NCBI RefSeq assembly: GCF_022458985.1
Contig: NC_061789.1
Coordinates: forward strand, 7,358,357 to 7,422,356
DNA from: Mugil cephalus
Lineage: Eukaryota; Chordata; Actinopteri; Mugiliformes; Mugilidae
DNA: 64,000 nucleotides
Direction of reading: 5' to 3'
In this document: positions 23,813-35,760 of the stretch, in pieces
Layout of the letters: every line of letters starts with the position of its first letter
How positions within the stretch are numbered: the first letter of the stretch is position 1
Program-made: the position numbers and the translations under genes
The notes under the pieces: generated by a model
Seen by the model: only the letters and a program-made list of their open reading frames with translations
Told to the model about the DNA's origin: nothing
Databases searched by the model: none

Positions 23813-25770
23813 AAAGCCCATCTAAAAAAAAGTGTACACTATATTTATACTATTATCACCATTCAACTTTTTCTTTTATCCATATCACCCCCTAGCATAG
23901 TTATTTTTGACTCACTGTTACTTTACCAATAAATATGATAATGTGCTTGCTTTTTTTCTTCTTGTTTTCCAAAAACGTTCAAATATGACTAAGGCAATTA
24001 TGCTATTATGCTAACGATGTTTTAGCTTGCGATGAGATTTACTGGTAAACCGCCGCCAGTTGGTTTGTTTGTGTTATTGTGAGACTTTTGTCTGTTAACA
24101 GTTTGGTTTGGATGTGAATTATTGTGGTGAAACCCTGAACTGACACAGGGGTAAGACAACAATTCTGGTCTTGTGGGAGATAAAATTAGCGGCTTTAGTT
24201 CATTGTCTGACAGCCAAGTAATGCTGTGAAAATGACGTATAGATAGTCCTAGCGTAGATATAACACATAAATATTTTTTTATGAGATGGGCCTTTTTTTG
24301 AGCACATAAAATAACTTTACGCCATAAAAGTTGTGAAAGAGTGGGGGAGATTCTTTTCCCCTGTTATCTAATCAACATGTTCTTCTTAGATTAACTCTAG
24401 AACACAGTCTTTTTTTTTTTTTTTGCTTGGTATTTTTTGCATTGTACTTATTGTTGAGCCTCTATTCTTTGTTTTTCACGCAGTAAATAACATCCTCTCT
24501 CTTTCTTTGTCCAGCTGAGTTGACTTGTCAGAGCTAAAGTGCGTCATACCAGTGAGCAACAGAGGTCCTTTTTCCCAGCCGTGCCGTTTGTTGTTTGGAC
24601 ATAAACTGAAAATAAACCAGTAAGCTGACTATTTATGAACTTCTCGAAGACTCTGCTTGCTCCCGGTTGACCTCAGGCTGAAGATTTGCAAGCTGTTTAC
24701 AGTCGCTGGATACGTAGTTTTGGCTTGTACACACCCAAACTCTGTGAGCACTAAATAGTTCATCATGGATTTTGAATGTGCGGCGCTTACGGTATGTACC
24801 TGCCCCGTTTCCTGTGCAATCAGAGGAAACGAAGAGGGCTCATCAGTGGTCAGAGGCCATGTGTTTCCTGAACTGCTTTCAATAATGAGCAAACACACAT
24901 CCTTCTGTTGTCATTTTATCTGCTCCCAGAGAGCACATCAAGGCCTTGGACTGTCCTACAAACAATAGGCTCAGGAATCCCGCTCTCCACAAGAAATCAG
25001 GTAGTAATTTAGATAGCTGTATCTCTCTGTCTAGACACACATGGCCTGTCGGTGGTATCACTTGTTGAAACAATGCAGTGTTAATTGCTATTCGAGTGAC
25101 TCTGGGGCGAACAACAAACACTTAGGGGAAGGGATGGGGAATTTTAACATCACTTAAAGGGATTTGGCTGACGTCTCCTATCTATTGAGTAAGAGGTCTG
25201 TAAGCAATCGTTTCTGTAGAAAGTAAAACATTAATTCAGAGGGAGTAAAAGACAAACCAGTGCACTGTGGAATCCCCAACAAGAGGGGATTTTTGGGATC
25301 AAATGTATCAGCAGTAAAATCTTGCAGGTCAAGAGACACCCACGCCATTCCAGTCCCTCGCAGACAGAAAGAAACTAGTAAATAATGACTTCCTGTGAAA
25401 ATGCATTGCAAGATGTGTTACTTCCTTTCAATTCCCTTCTCATCTTTCATCTTAGCTTGTAATAATCCCAGTAGACAATGTCCAAAATCCCAAGGCAAGC
25501 AGTGTTTTGGGCATAATTAGCTGGACTGGCTCCACACGGTAACACAGAGGAGGCGGCGTGGGTGGGAAAGGTTAAGTGGGTTATTTTAAGGCATGTTGAG
25601 CAGGGTGAGTAATTCTGAGGTCCACTTTTTTTTACTGTAATTTTATGCAAAGTGAGAAACCTTATGTGGTTAACCAACTGCGTGCTGCTTCTGCTGCTGC
25701 TCTTGACTTCAAATGATGGATAGAACGAGAAGGAAAAAGTCTGTAGGTAAAAAGTTTTGTTTGGCACATT
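23813..25770. other. Intergenic, no gene seen
   Basis: No recognisable gene or repeat apart from a T run near 24,411-24,424. Confidence 0.55.
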
Positions 25771-27150
25771 TGAATGCTTTCCGTCAGATGCAGTAAAAGT
25801 GGGAGAGAAGAGAATCTAAACAATTGTGGCAGTAGAGAGCAATGCAAATATATTTTCAGTAACGCAAACCAATGCGTGATTAAGTTTGTGTTTTTTCATG
25901 CAAGAATGAACTGGTGCAACCCGTAGTGGCTGAGACGATGCACTAACAGGAATTACTGTACCGTTAAAATGGAAGTTACTTAAGAACAGCACCTTAAACC
26001 TGACAAATATTTTGTTTTGTGGCTGATTCTAGCACACACACAGTACCAGTCAAAGGTTTGGACACACCTTCTCATTCAATTCAGTGAGAAGGTGTGTGCA
26101 AACTTTAGGCTGGTAGTGTAAATTATACTTTTACATTGTCCATTAGTACAGTTGGAACTGTTAGCTACAAAGAATGGATGTAAACAGCTGAATTAGCTAA
26201 TTACCTACTAAACAGTTGGGATGGTTTGCTAAAATTAATGGAGGTAAATGGTACAGCATTGGCTAAACATGTTGGATATGAACAATTGAATTAGTTTGCT
26301 ACATAAACAGCCGAAGAATCAAAAACAATGTTGGAGGCGAATAATTAGGAAAGTTGGCTAAAATTTATCAAGGTGGAAATCAGCCCAAATTAATGGATGT
26401 TAACAGTTGGCAAGAATGGATATAAACAGCTGAAAGAGTTAGCTAATATTGGTTCTACATAAACAATTGGGATAGTTTGCTAAAATTAATGGAGGTAAAT
26501 GGTATGTCGTTAGCTAAAAATATTGGATATGAACAATTGAATACTTTGTGTCAGATGCAGTAAAACTGGGAGAGAAAAGAATCTAAACAGTTGCGGTGGT
26601 AGAAAGCAACGCAAATACAGTCTCAGTAAACAAACCAATGTGTGATTAAGTTTCATGTGCAAGAATGAACTGTTAGCTACAGAGAATGGATATAAACAGC
26701 TGAAATAGCTAATTAGCTAATACTGGTGTACATAAACAGCTGGGATTGTTTGCTGAAATTAATGGAGGTAAATGTTACGCTGTTAGCTAAAAATGTTGGA
26801 TATGAACATTTGAATTAATTTGCTACATAAACAGCAAAAAAATGTTGGATGCAAGCAATTAGGACAGTTAGCTAAAATGTATCAAGGTGGAAATTAGCCC
26901 AAATTAATAAATGTTAACAGTCGGAACTGTTTTCTAAAATGAATAGATATAAACAGCTGGTAAAGCTAGCTAAAATTGGTCACCATAAACAGCTGAAACA
27001 GCTAAAAATGTTGGATATAAACATTTGGACTCGCTTTCTAAGATTATTGAAGGTATCCAGTTAAAATGAATAGATTTAAACCAATGAAACCTAAAATTGA
27101 ATTAAAGAAACAAAATTAAAATTGAAAGTACGCTGAAATAGCTAAAAATA
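25771..27150. repeat. Minisatellite array 3 inside a 767-bp direct duplication
   Basis: TGAATGCTTTCCGTCAGATG at 25,771 recurs, diverged, at 26,538. From there the two copies align through GCAGTAAAA(G/C)TGGGAGAGAA, a shared single-copy stretch, AAGAATGAACTG, and the minisatellite part TTAGCTACAAAGAATGGATG / TTAATGGAGGTAAATG / ATATGAACAATTGAATTA. Copy 1 carries 247 bp more (25,914-26,160), which includes the palindromic Tc1 derivative at 26,041-26,120. After about 26,960 the array continues as single decayed monomers. Confidence 0.8.
26041..26120. mobile_element. 80-bp palindromic Tc1-type MITE
   Basis: CAGTACCAGTCAAAGGTTTG followed by GACACACCTTCTCA is mirrored by TGAGAAGGTGTGTGCAAACTTTAGGCTGGTAGTG. 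These are the terminal sequences of a common fish Tc1 family joined almost back to back, with about 10 bp between the arms. TA follows on the right; the left flank reads CA, probably a mutated TA. Confidence 0.82.
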
Positions 27151-30100
27151 ACGGATATGCATAACTGGTTCATTGCTGAATGTTATAAAAAGAGGTTGAA
27201 CTTTCATATTCGCCATATTCATAGTCTATATATAGTTTTGGAGTGCAACAACAGCACACGAAAAATGTCAATGTCATGGAAAAAACCAAAACAGACACAC
27301 CCGCCTCATGCTACTCACATCTTCTTTTCTTCAGGAGGAAGGCATGTTCTGGCCAGGAAAGTCTGACTCGAAGCCTCAACACTGGAATTCTCCCACGCAG
27401 TGTAAATAGACACGAAGCCTCCTACTGTCAAAATGCGACAAGAGGCAAAATGTTTTAAAACTAGCTTGTCAAGTATGTAGTGAAAGGTGTCAAGTAACGA
27501 AACACCTACCGCATGTTGCATGGTTTGTGAAATCTCACGTTATATGAGACACCTTATTCACACATTTACAGTCACACTGTGAGACTGGTGCGACTCAAAG
27601 GTCATGACCCGCGTCAGTCACCAGCAAAAATAGGAAAAGAAAAGACGGGCGTGTTTGTGTTGGCACAGACAGTCAGGACTGCACAGTGTGTGGGATCCTT
27701 TAAATAGATTTTTTTTATGACAACCTCTCAACTTGCGTCTTGACTGGACTGTTTTGGATGTGGGCTGTCAAAGCAAAATAATCATTTTCGCCCCTGCCAG
27801 TAAGCTAGTGTTTACTGATACAAACCACATCCAATTAAATATACAAAGCTGTGGGTGGAGATGCTAATAACTCTGCTTTGAACAGCCATCAAACAGTCAT
27901 AGTTTAGTTACAATAAATATTCATAACACAAAGCTGATTTATTTATTTATATAGTGGGATATATACTCATTTTGCTTCTTAGCTTTTCTCAAACAATTCA
28001 GCTGTGATTATTAGCATGTCCGGCTAACTACCCTAATAAGTTATACTCTCAAAGCTAAGGTGTAGATCATTGATTACATTTGTTTGAGGGGTTACAGATC
28101 ATGTAAATATTAAAATAAATAAATAAACAACTAGCTTCAGAGTCTGTGTGATAATTGTGTGATGAAGTGTTTTTAGATAATAAAGTGTTTTTTAGACAAT
28201 ATTTTAGGTCAAAAAAGTTGCTGTTTCTTGTAAAACTATTTAGATTATGGTATCAAGTAGCTTAAACTCGACAACCTTTTTTTGTAGACTTCAAGAAATA
28301 GCAGTCTTTTAGACAAACTGTGACCTTCCGTACTTTAAGTATTGAAAAACGTGACACAGTACGTGCACAACGGCCCTACATATTTATTGAAAATTTGTCT
28401 CTCCTTGGTCACCGTACATGTTTAAATAAATAGATCCCACGGTGATGGCCACATGAGTCGGAATTTAACCTTCCTGTTATTTCCCTACTGTGTAGTTTCT
28501 GGTCCTGGATGGTTTGTTAGCGTTTGACCTGTTCTTCACTGGATTTATGGATGTTTGCACTTCAAATGCTACCCGATAGTGGTGTGTGTATAGTAAGTTC
28601 AGTCTCAACCTTTCTGTTCTAGGCCTCAATTCTTATATTTGCAATATTAAAACTACGGGCAGGTAACAAAATAAATAAATGTCCCCTAGATGCCTCATAG
28701 AGAGCGGAAACAGTAGCCTGTCGCCTGGGAAATGAAATAGGCGTAGTCTACTATTTATTTCCCTTTTGTGCACAAGTATCAGTATCAATATTTGTCACCA
28801 ATAGTGGTACAAAACTGAATTGTATTTGGTATCAGATTCAGTATTGCACAAAAAATTTTAAAAAATAGAGAGATTTTGCAAATACAAACAAATACGTAAG
28901 GTAAACACCAAAACATGGTTACGTCTGACAGAAGGAAAACTGATGGTTTTACAGAATGGACGAAAGTTGAGCATTTAGCAGTCATTATAATGTTTGCATG
29001 TTTTATAATCATTTGTATGGAATTTATTGCATACAAATACAAATTTATAGTGAATTTAATGATTGGAAAGTGTTTTAATACATTAACATGGCGAAAGTCA
29101 TGCTGAAGCTAGCATAAGCCTATTCGCACGTGCCTGATGTGCGCGGTACGTCAGGGGCTCTGTAGGTAATGCTGGTTTACGGTGCAGTGTATAGTTTTTA
29201 ATGTTCTTTCTTTTCAATACTAACTATTTTTTTGTTACTTTTTCTGTCCAGATAAAATTCTGACATCATATGTATGTGAAACAAACACATTTGATTGGTT
29301 CATGTGTCGCTGTGTCATTAGACCGTCAAAAGAAAGCTGAAGCTAAACCAACAACACGTAGCAAACAATTGAGCTTGCCGCAAATGTGAGCGTAGCACAG
29401 GACGTTAACCTCAGTTACCAAATATTTTGTTTTTTTTAAACAAGATTCTAGGTTGAAAACACAAACGTTTTTAAAAAGTCAATTTGACTTGAACTTTAGC
29501 TAAATTGGCTAGCTAGCATGCTATTCCAGGACACATTGTTTAAATAACTGCAAACTTACTCGAGTAATGAATAAATGTTTCCGGTAAAGCTGTAAGTGGA
29601 CTTCACGGGGACGGAGTCATTGTTTTGACACAAAACTGCCCAATTCAGAGCCTGCTGCACATTTAATGTTGTTTGCAGGAAACAGGGTTTTCATGGGAAG
29701 AAGCCCAAACATCTTGGGAGTAGAGGAAATACTTCAAAAGGGAGAAAAAACAGGATGTTTTACTTGGTAACGCTGTGTGTTTGTTGAGCCTTACACTTAG
29801 CTACGTAAGCTAGGCTAATATTGGTAACAGGCTAATGCTAATATTGGCTTATGTAAAACCGGCTGTACTGAGTTATTGAGTGCAAGGCAATGCTTATTTT
29901 TTTCTGTATCACAAAATGTTGTCAAAAACACTTGACAGTAAACTTAATGAAACGTAACTTTAATGAAATGTTAAGACAGATCTATTTTGGTAAGACAAAA
30001 CAGCCTCCGAATGTAAATACTGTGATGTGAAACGGGTTTGAGGTTTCATTCTCTATTGCACTAGATGGTTGCAAACAAGAGGCACAGACACATTTTTATA

Positions 30101-31703
30101 ATCAGAAGTGAGAATGCAAGTGTGGGTCTAAGTGTGGTAGTTTATATTGTGCAAAATAAACACCTGCTCCACCCAGAACCACTTCGCCTCTTTGAAGTTA
30201 GATCGCTCTTATTGAGCCATCGGCCTCTCGTACTTGTAACTACACTGGCTTAAAGCGTAAAGTGTTTCAATTTTTCTTTATTGTGCGCAGTGCTACAGGG
30301 ACGATAGATAGATAAGGCCATCCACTGCTGCGTCATTAGCTTTAAAGCTAGAGAAATAATGCAGCGTTCTAACTCCCAACCCTACTTAGTGTACTGCTGT
30401 CCCTGTTGATGTGACTCACGCACCCAAAACTCGTCTAACCTGTGTCTCTGCACCAGTGATCCTGCTGACTAGTTTTCTTTCTCCCTTTCCTTCCCTTGTT
30501 TCTACTTGTTCCCTTCTTTGCTCTCTGGTCCGGCATGTAAAAGTAAAACCATTAGTCAGCTGGCATCACATGAGGTCTGAGAGTGAGAGAAAAGTTGCGG
30601 TTTGAGAGGAAACCAGAGCATGAAGGTTTGTGTCTGCACAGTGGGCAGCCACAGATGCTGCAGTACGTAAACGTTTCACCCTTCATCGAAAATACTGTCC
30701 CTTTTACTGGCACAAAGACTTCCTAGGAGTCTGACAGACAAACCCTCCCTTTGTGTTGCATCAGCGGCCCGGTTCCCGTCGCTCTTTGCTTTCTCATGTC
30801 GCAGGTGCGCCTGCTGCTACACAGTCCAAACTTTGTCACTGTTTTATTGGAAGTGCTCGCCGTGACACCAGCGTGTGACTCAGCTGGCAATTTGTGGAAG
30901 CGGCCCGGTATGAAAAAGAGTTGTTTAATGTGTTTACGCAGGCTTCTGTTTATGTGTGTGGGGTCATTTAAATCCAAACGAGTGATTCAGATGCTTCTGC
31001 TGTCGTCACTTATTTCTCAGACATAATGTCTCACCCATGGAGAACAGACGTTGTGTCACACGGTGAAGAAAGACAAGAAGAATAAACTTGTGGGATTTGA
31101 CATTAAATAACGCGCTGTCATTCAGGGACTGTGTAACAGTGTGAAAAATACTTGATAAAAGTGTGTTAAAGTGACAAATACGATGTTATACCAAAGATCC
31201 TAAATCCAAAAATATCTTTTACTCACCTGTGGTGTGTATGCATGTTTTATTATTTATTTATTTATTTTATTTTTTTTTGCATTTCCTTTCATTTTACAGA
31301 AACTGTCTAGAAGTTAGTGTAGCTTAAAAACCACACAATTAAAAAAAAAAGAAATGGGCCACCCTCAGACTCTCTCCACACCACAGCTTCCTGAGGAAAT
31401 ACCCAGGCCACGGCTTGCAAACCTCCAAAATGCTATGCATGTCTGAGATGAGGGGGTTCGCCGCCGCCTCACAACATCTCTCTCCGGCAGGGTTTAAGGC
31501 TCTGTAAAGCTGAAGCTTTAACATTTAACTCTAAATTAAACACTACTTCCTTACCTGTATGTTTTGGCGTAGTGAGTAATCACCAAACCTAATTACACAG
31601 CAAAACCTCAGCTTATCTGTCTAGTCTCAGCTCTGGATTCTCCATGTAGCTTCTTGAAATATTATATATTTAGTGAAAAAATTACCACAAACATTTTTTA
31701 GAC
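27151..31703. other. Intergenic, no gene seen
   Basis: AT-rich sequence without a recognisable gene. Scattered GCTAGC/GCTAAC words occur (for example 28,015-28,035 and 29,800-29,850), as does a short GATA run at 30,304-30,314. Confidence 0.55.
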
Positions 31704-32308
31704 CAAGGGCCCCCAAACTAATAACAAGATTAAGTAGGGACATTATTATATATATATATTATATTATTATATATATATATAACTGACAGATAAAGAAATA
31801 ATTAACAGATTCAAGGTTCAACATTGAACATAGCTATGTAGTAAGGACAGTGAATCACCAAGTCATGAGGTGGGAGACATACTCCCACATTAGTAGGACG
31901 TCTGGCCCTTAGGAGAAGCACACAATTTGTCTAACCTTGGGTGTTGACAGGAGGGAGCTGCACTGTTAGCTTCTCTTCTGCTAATAATGTAGCATGCGGC
32001 CCTGGGGGCTGAATAGGCTCTCGGCCAATTGCGGGGAACCTGACAGAGTCAGAGTGTAATATGCGGCCTCGTGATTGGCTCAGCAATGATAGGGGGCGGG
32101 GCCTACTGTGTACAAGCGGAAGACTGGAAGGTAACGTCTTTTTCCTCCGTTGATCCCTTTACTAACGTATGTTTGAATCATGTTAATGTGTATTTAAAGA
32201 AATTTAAATTTGTGGGGGAAAATAAAAATATATATATAAAAAAAAATTAACCAAAGATTTTGCAACCCCCGTGCAGTACCTCTGTGGGCCCCCTGTTGAA
32301 AACCTAAA
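31704..32308 (+). mobile_element. hAT-type element, longest copy
   Basis: Starts CAAGGGCCCCCAAACTAATA and ends CCCTGTTGAAAACCTAAA. It shares ACTGACAGATAAAGAAATAA, CTTCTGCTAATAATG, GTTAATGTGTATTTAAAGAA, AAATTTGTGGGGGAAAATAA and AACCAAAGATTTTGCAACCC with the other copies. Its extra middle (about 31,850-32,150) contains ordinary unique-looking sequence and is absent from the 390-bp copies. No transposase. Confidence 0.78.
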
Positions 32309-32447
32309 CAACGGCCATGCTAGCTTCACTGATAGGCTTTGAGCTAAATGCTAATTGGCATGCTAACAGCCAATGACACTGATGCTTAGATATGATGTTC
32401 AAGAACTTATCTTGAAAAATTAGCATGCTAACTTGTGCTAATTAGCA

Positions 32448-32826
32448 TTAACCCTTTACGGTGTTTTTGGAAATTATGAGTTTCAATCCTAGAGTGTTGC
32501 TGCATTCAAGATTCAATAATTTAACATATATGGTTCCTTGCCCTTACGTGGTAAACAAATGTAAACAACTATTTAGACTGTTTCAGGTACTTGTCAATGT
32601 CCACATTATCACACTGGGCAACATTAGGGCACTTAGGGCTAATAAAGCAGTGAACCACAGCTTTCATGCAGAGATGGACCTAGACCACATTCGACCCTGA
32701 TTTGATGTGAAATGTTTTGTCTCTGACTGGCTGAATGAAAACCACATAAACCTCACTGGGGAAAAATTTAAAATAAAAAAAATATATATATGACCATATA
32801 TGGTTCCTTGCCCCATAAAGGGTTAA
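32448..32826 (+). mobile_element. piggyBac-type MITE with TTAA duplications
   Basis: TTAA then CCCTTTACGG on the left (32,448-32,461) and CCATAAAGGG then TTAA on the right (32,813-32,826) give a 371-bp element between duplicated TTAA sites. TTAA targets and CCCTTT-type ends are characteristic of piggyBac. The subterminal text ATATATGGTTCCTTGCCC occurs at the right end and again near 32,526 inside. No transposase is encoded. Confidence 0.75.
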
Positions 32827-33039
32827 ACATATAGTATAGACATGGCTAACAGGTTGGTTCTCAACGCACTCTGATCTTTGGCTTTGGCCTTGGCTCTGTC
32901 CACTATCAACTAAACTAAGTGGTTGCTGCCGAAAAAGACAACTAGCTACACACAGCTAATTGTTAGGTATCAAACAAGTCGGTATAGCTGGTGGGTGTAT
33001 TTTTTACATTTTGAACAAACCAAGCTAGCTGTTTCGCCT

Positions 33040-33315
33040 TGCTTGTAAGTGGTTTTGGCTAAGCTAAGCTAACTGGCTTCCAGGAAAACTGTCAGCGAAG
33101 AAGCCAATAACCTAGTTAAGCAATAAGCTTGCTATGTCCAATAGTTTTCCGTATTTGGGCTAAGCTACTTGGGTTTCTCAGGAAGGAGTTCAATAGTCAA
33201 GATATTGCCAAATGTTTTTAGTGTTTAGAAGCAATAAGCTAGCTAACGGATACACTAGCTATTTGTCATTGTTTTCTGTGTTTGGACTGTGCCAACTGGC
33301 TTCCAATAAAAGTAT
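33040..33315. repeat. Diverged tandem repeat, about 111 bp
   Basis: AAGCAATAAGCTTGCT near 33,118 recurs as AAGCAATAAGCTAGCT near 33,229. The phrase GCTAACTGGCTTCCA / GCTACTTGGGTTTCT / CCAACTGGCTTCC recurs with the same spacing, preceded by TTTTCCGTATTTGGG or a variant. Confidence 0.55.
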
Positions 33316-35059
33316 TTTCCAGTAGGTTAACCTGTTTATTTAAAGTGTTTCCAGAAACAAAGCTTAATAATGTTACTGCAGCCACAAGAGGTTTATTTAG
33401 ATTGTCCTATAAACAGACAGAGCCTGTTGTTGGTAGAAAGCTGGACCTCTTCAAAATTGAAACCTTCTATAAATACACTGCAGATTTGCATAATATGACA
33501 GAAGAGCAGGAGTGAAACGCTCTTTGGAGAACCCTGTTACCTACCTATGCTGCTTTCTGTCACTCAGTCTCATTGATTTATGGATTTGACGTCTCCTGAC
33601 AAGCCACAGTGGACAACATTAATTACCAAGCTGCTCATTTCCCACCACATATACCAAGTTATGTGACAGCAATATAAAGCAAGTGGGTCAAATATTTATA
33701 GCCCGGGGAAATCTGTTCGTGTAACATAGCCTTGGGAGAATCATGACCAGTGACCTGTGCACTTTACAGAAAAGTGCGCCTGTCATGTCTGCGTATGTAT
33801 GGCCCAATTCTCGACATGTGCGATCCAGACGTTGCTTGCTTTTTGTGCTGTCGACCACAACGCGTAAATCCTAACGACACACACATGGCAGCAGGGGTTC
33901 ATCACTGGCTGAGTTGGCTGGAGGCTGGATCATCTCATTAAAACCGCTGGTATCCAAACAGGACTAGAAAACCCTGCTCCCTATCCTTCCTGCTCTGCTC
34001 AATCATCTCCCGCATAAGCGCTTCAATAAAACCTTGTATTTAAACAAACCCATGCCATCTGATCTTCTAGCCTCATTCAGCTCGCACACCGCAATGATCT
34101 GTTTATGGTGATTAAGGCCAGCATCTGCCTAAAACCGGTGAGAGAATCGTGCATAAACATGTGACTCACAGCGAGGACAGTGGGAAAAAAGATTGAGGAA
34201 TAATTGGCCTGAATTGATACAAGACTCTGGAGCCATTTCCAAAGCTCCCCCGAAAATCTCAGAGGCTAATCATGGTAATAGTAACAGCAACCATGTGTTC
34301 AAATAAATTATCTTCTCCAGCAATGACATGGTCCTCCGTTCACGTTGCACATCTCATCATAATAAACAAGTGTAGCAGGATAACACTAATCAGAAAGTCG
34401 TCAATTTCTGAGGAACATCAACAAAAAAAATGAAACACAATACGGTCGATTGCAGTTGTGGCTCCGAAATCGAAAAAGTTCTCGAGCAAGGCTACGGTTA
34501 CTCAACAGCAAGGGTTAGCTTGGGAAAGAATATACTCTTTGTCTTCTTGCTTGGTTTTACAGTGGAATACCTTACATAACTTGACAACCCACAGTAACAC
34601 AAGCAGCACTCAAGCCAGAGGGGTGTTAGGGTCCCCTGGTTTGCCATGTGCTGGGCCCCGTCACAGTTATGCAGCCCAGAGTCACAGAGCATGCATCACT
34701 GAAAGCAACTGGGGTGCCACAACTGTTTCGTATACGTTACACACCTAATCTAGTGAAACCACACATCACCGGGGAGTCGGCATCTGCTGCCAATTTTGTT
34801 CAAAAAGCACATGTATTCATTCGATGGTGGAATATGACTCACGGTTCAAGTTAATTTCCCTCCAAGATGGAACAACTCCGAACAAATCAGCACAAAGCTA
34901 GGTCTACGGCTGGACGAGAAATTTATACCACAGATGCGGAAACATGGTAGAGAAAAAAAATAAATGCTTCATGGCAAGAAAATAAATGGTGCCAATGTGT
35001 GTGTGGAGTTTACGCCTCTGTTCGCTAATCGGCGCTGTGCCTTTTTTTTTTTTTTTTTG
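33316..35059. other. Intergenic, no gene seen
   Basis: No recognisable feature other than a run of about 18 T at 35,042-35,058. Confidence 0.5.
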
Positions 35060-35194
35060 CCAGTCGAGGTTAGTTTTCATTCCTACTTTCGACAATAGCG
35101 GCTGAAACTTTCGCCGAAATTTCACCGAAGACGAGTCATACAAATGTTTGTGTCTCCGTACCTCCTCAGTTAACCTTTCCCTGACGTGTTCCAT
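35060..35194 (-). pseudogene. Possible MADF-domain N-terminal fragment
   Basis: From the ATG at 35,194 the minus strand reads MEHVRERLTEEVRRHKHLYD, then SSSVKFRRK. This resembles the first helix and LYDSSS turn of MADF (Myb/SANT-like) domains, which in fish occur both in host genes and in PIF/Harbinger transposons. The usual following segment with its conserved Trp is not visible; the frame runs into a poly-lysine tract made by the A run. Most likely an isolated transposon or gene fragment. It could also be a chance match. Confidence 0.4.
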
Positions 35195-35374
35195 CTTTAT
35201 TGATCCAAAATAACTGATTTGAAAATGGCGGTGATAGGGAAGCAGCTTGAAATACGCCGCTACCGAGCCGACCAATAACATCTCTTGTGGTCTGCATCGA
35301 GGTAGGTTCACATTGGGCTACAGCGCTATGGTCTGGACATATATTGTCTACATAAGTTGCCTTTTCATGTAGAC

Positions 35375-35760
35375 CAGGGGTCTTCAAATTTTTTCAGGCC
35401 CCAAACTAATGAGAGATTAAGTAGGAACCCCCCATCTACTATATGTGTTCTATATTGAACTTGGCGTAGTGCTATTTTGATCATTTTGCATTCAATATTA
35501 AGCTATTCAAATAACACACAGGGTCAAATATTCCTTTTTTTATTTCAAATGTGCAACTGTAGGGTGGCCGTGCAACTGCTGCGTAAACATTAACATACCT
35601 AACTTGCTGAATGAAAAGTAAAGTCTTCTGCCTCCATTTATCCCTTTAATAATATATATATATATATATAAAATGTCTAATCAACCAAAGATTTTGTGAC
35701 CTCCCTGTTGTACCTCCGCGGACACCCTAGGGGTCACGGACTCCCTGTTGAAGACCTACA
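35375..35760 (+). mobile_element. hAT-type element copy
   Basis: Starts CAGGGGTCTTCAAATTTTTT and ends CCCTGTTGAAGACCTACA, so the termini are inverted copies (GTCTTCAA). At 386 bp it is close to the 12.6 kb copy. Flanks ATGTAGAC and GCGTAGCC agree at five of eight positions, consistent with an aged 8-bp duplication. It shares AATCAACCAAAGATTTTGTG with the others. Confidence 0.82.

Noticed and set aside
19885..27150. CRISPR-like array
   Set aside because: The repeats are diverged, contiguous monomers without unique spacers, and the genome is vertebrate; this is a minisatellite.
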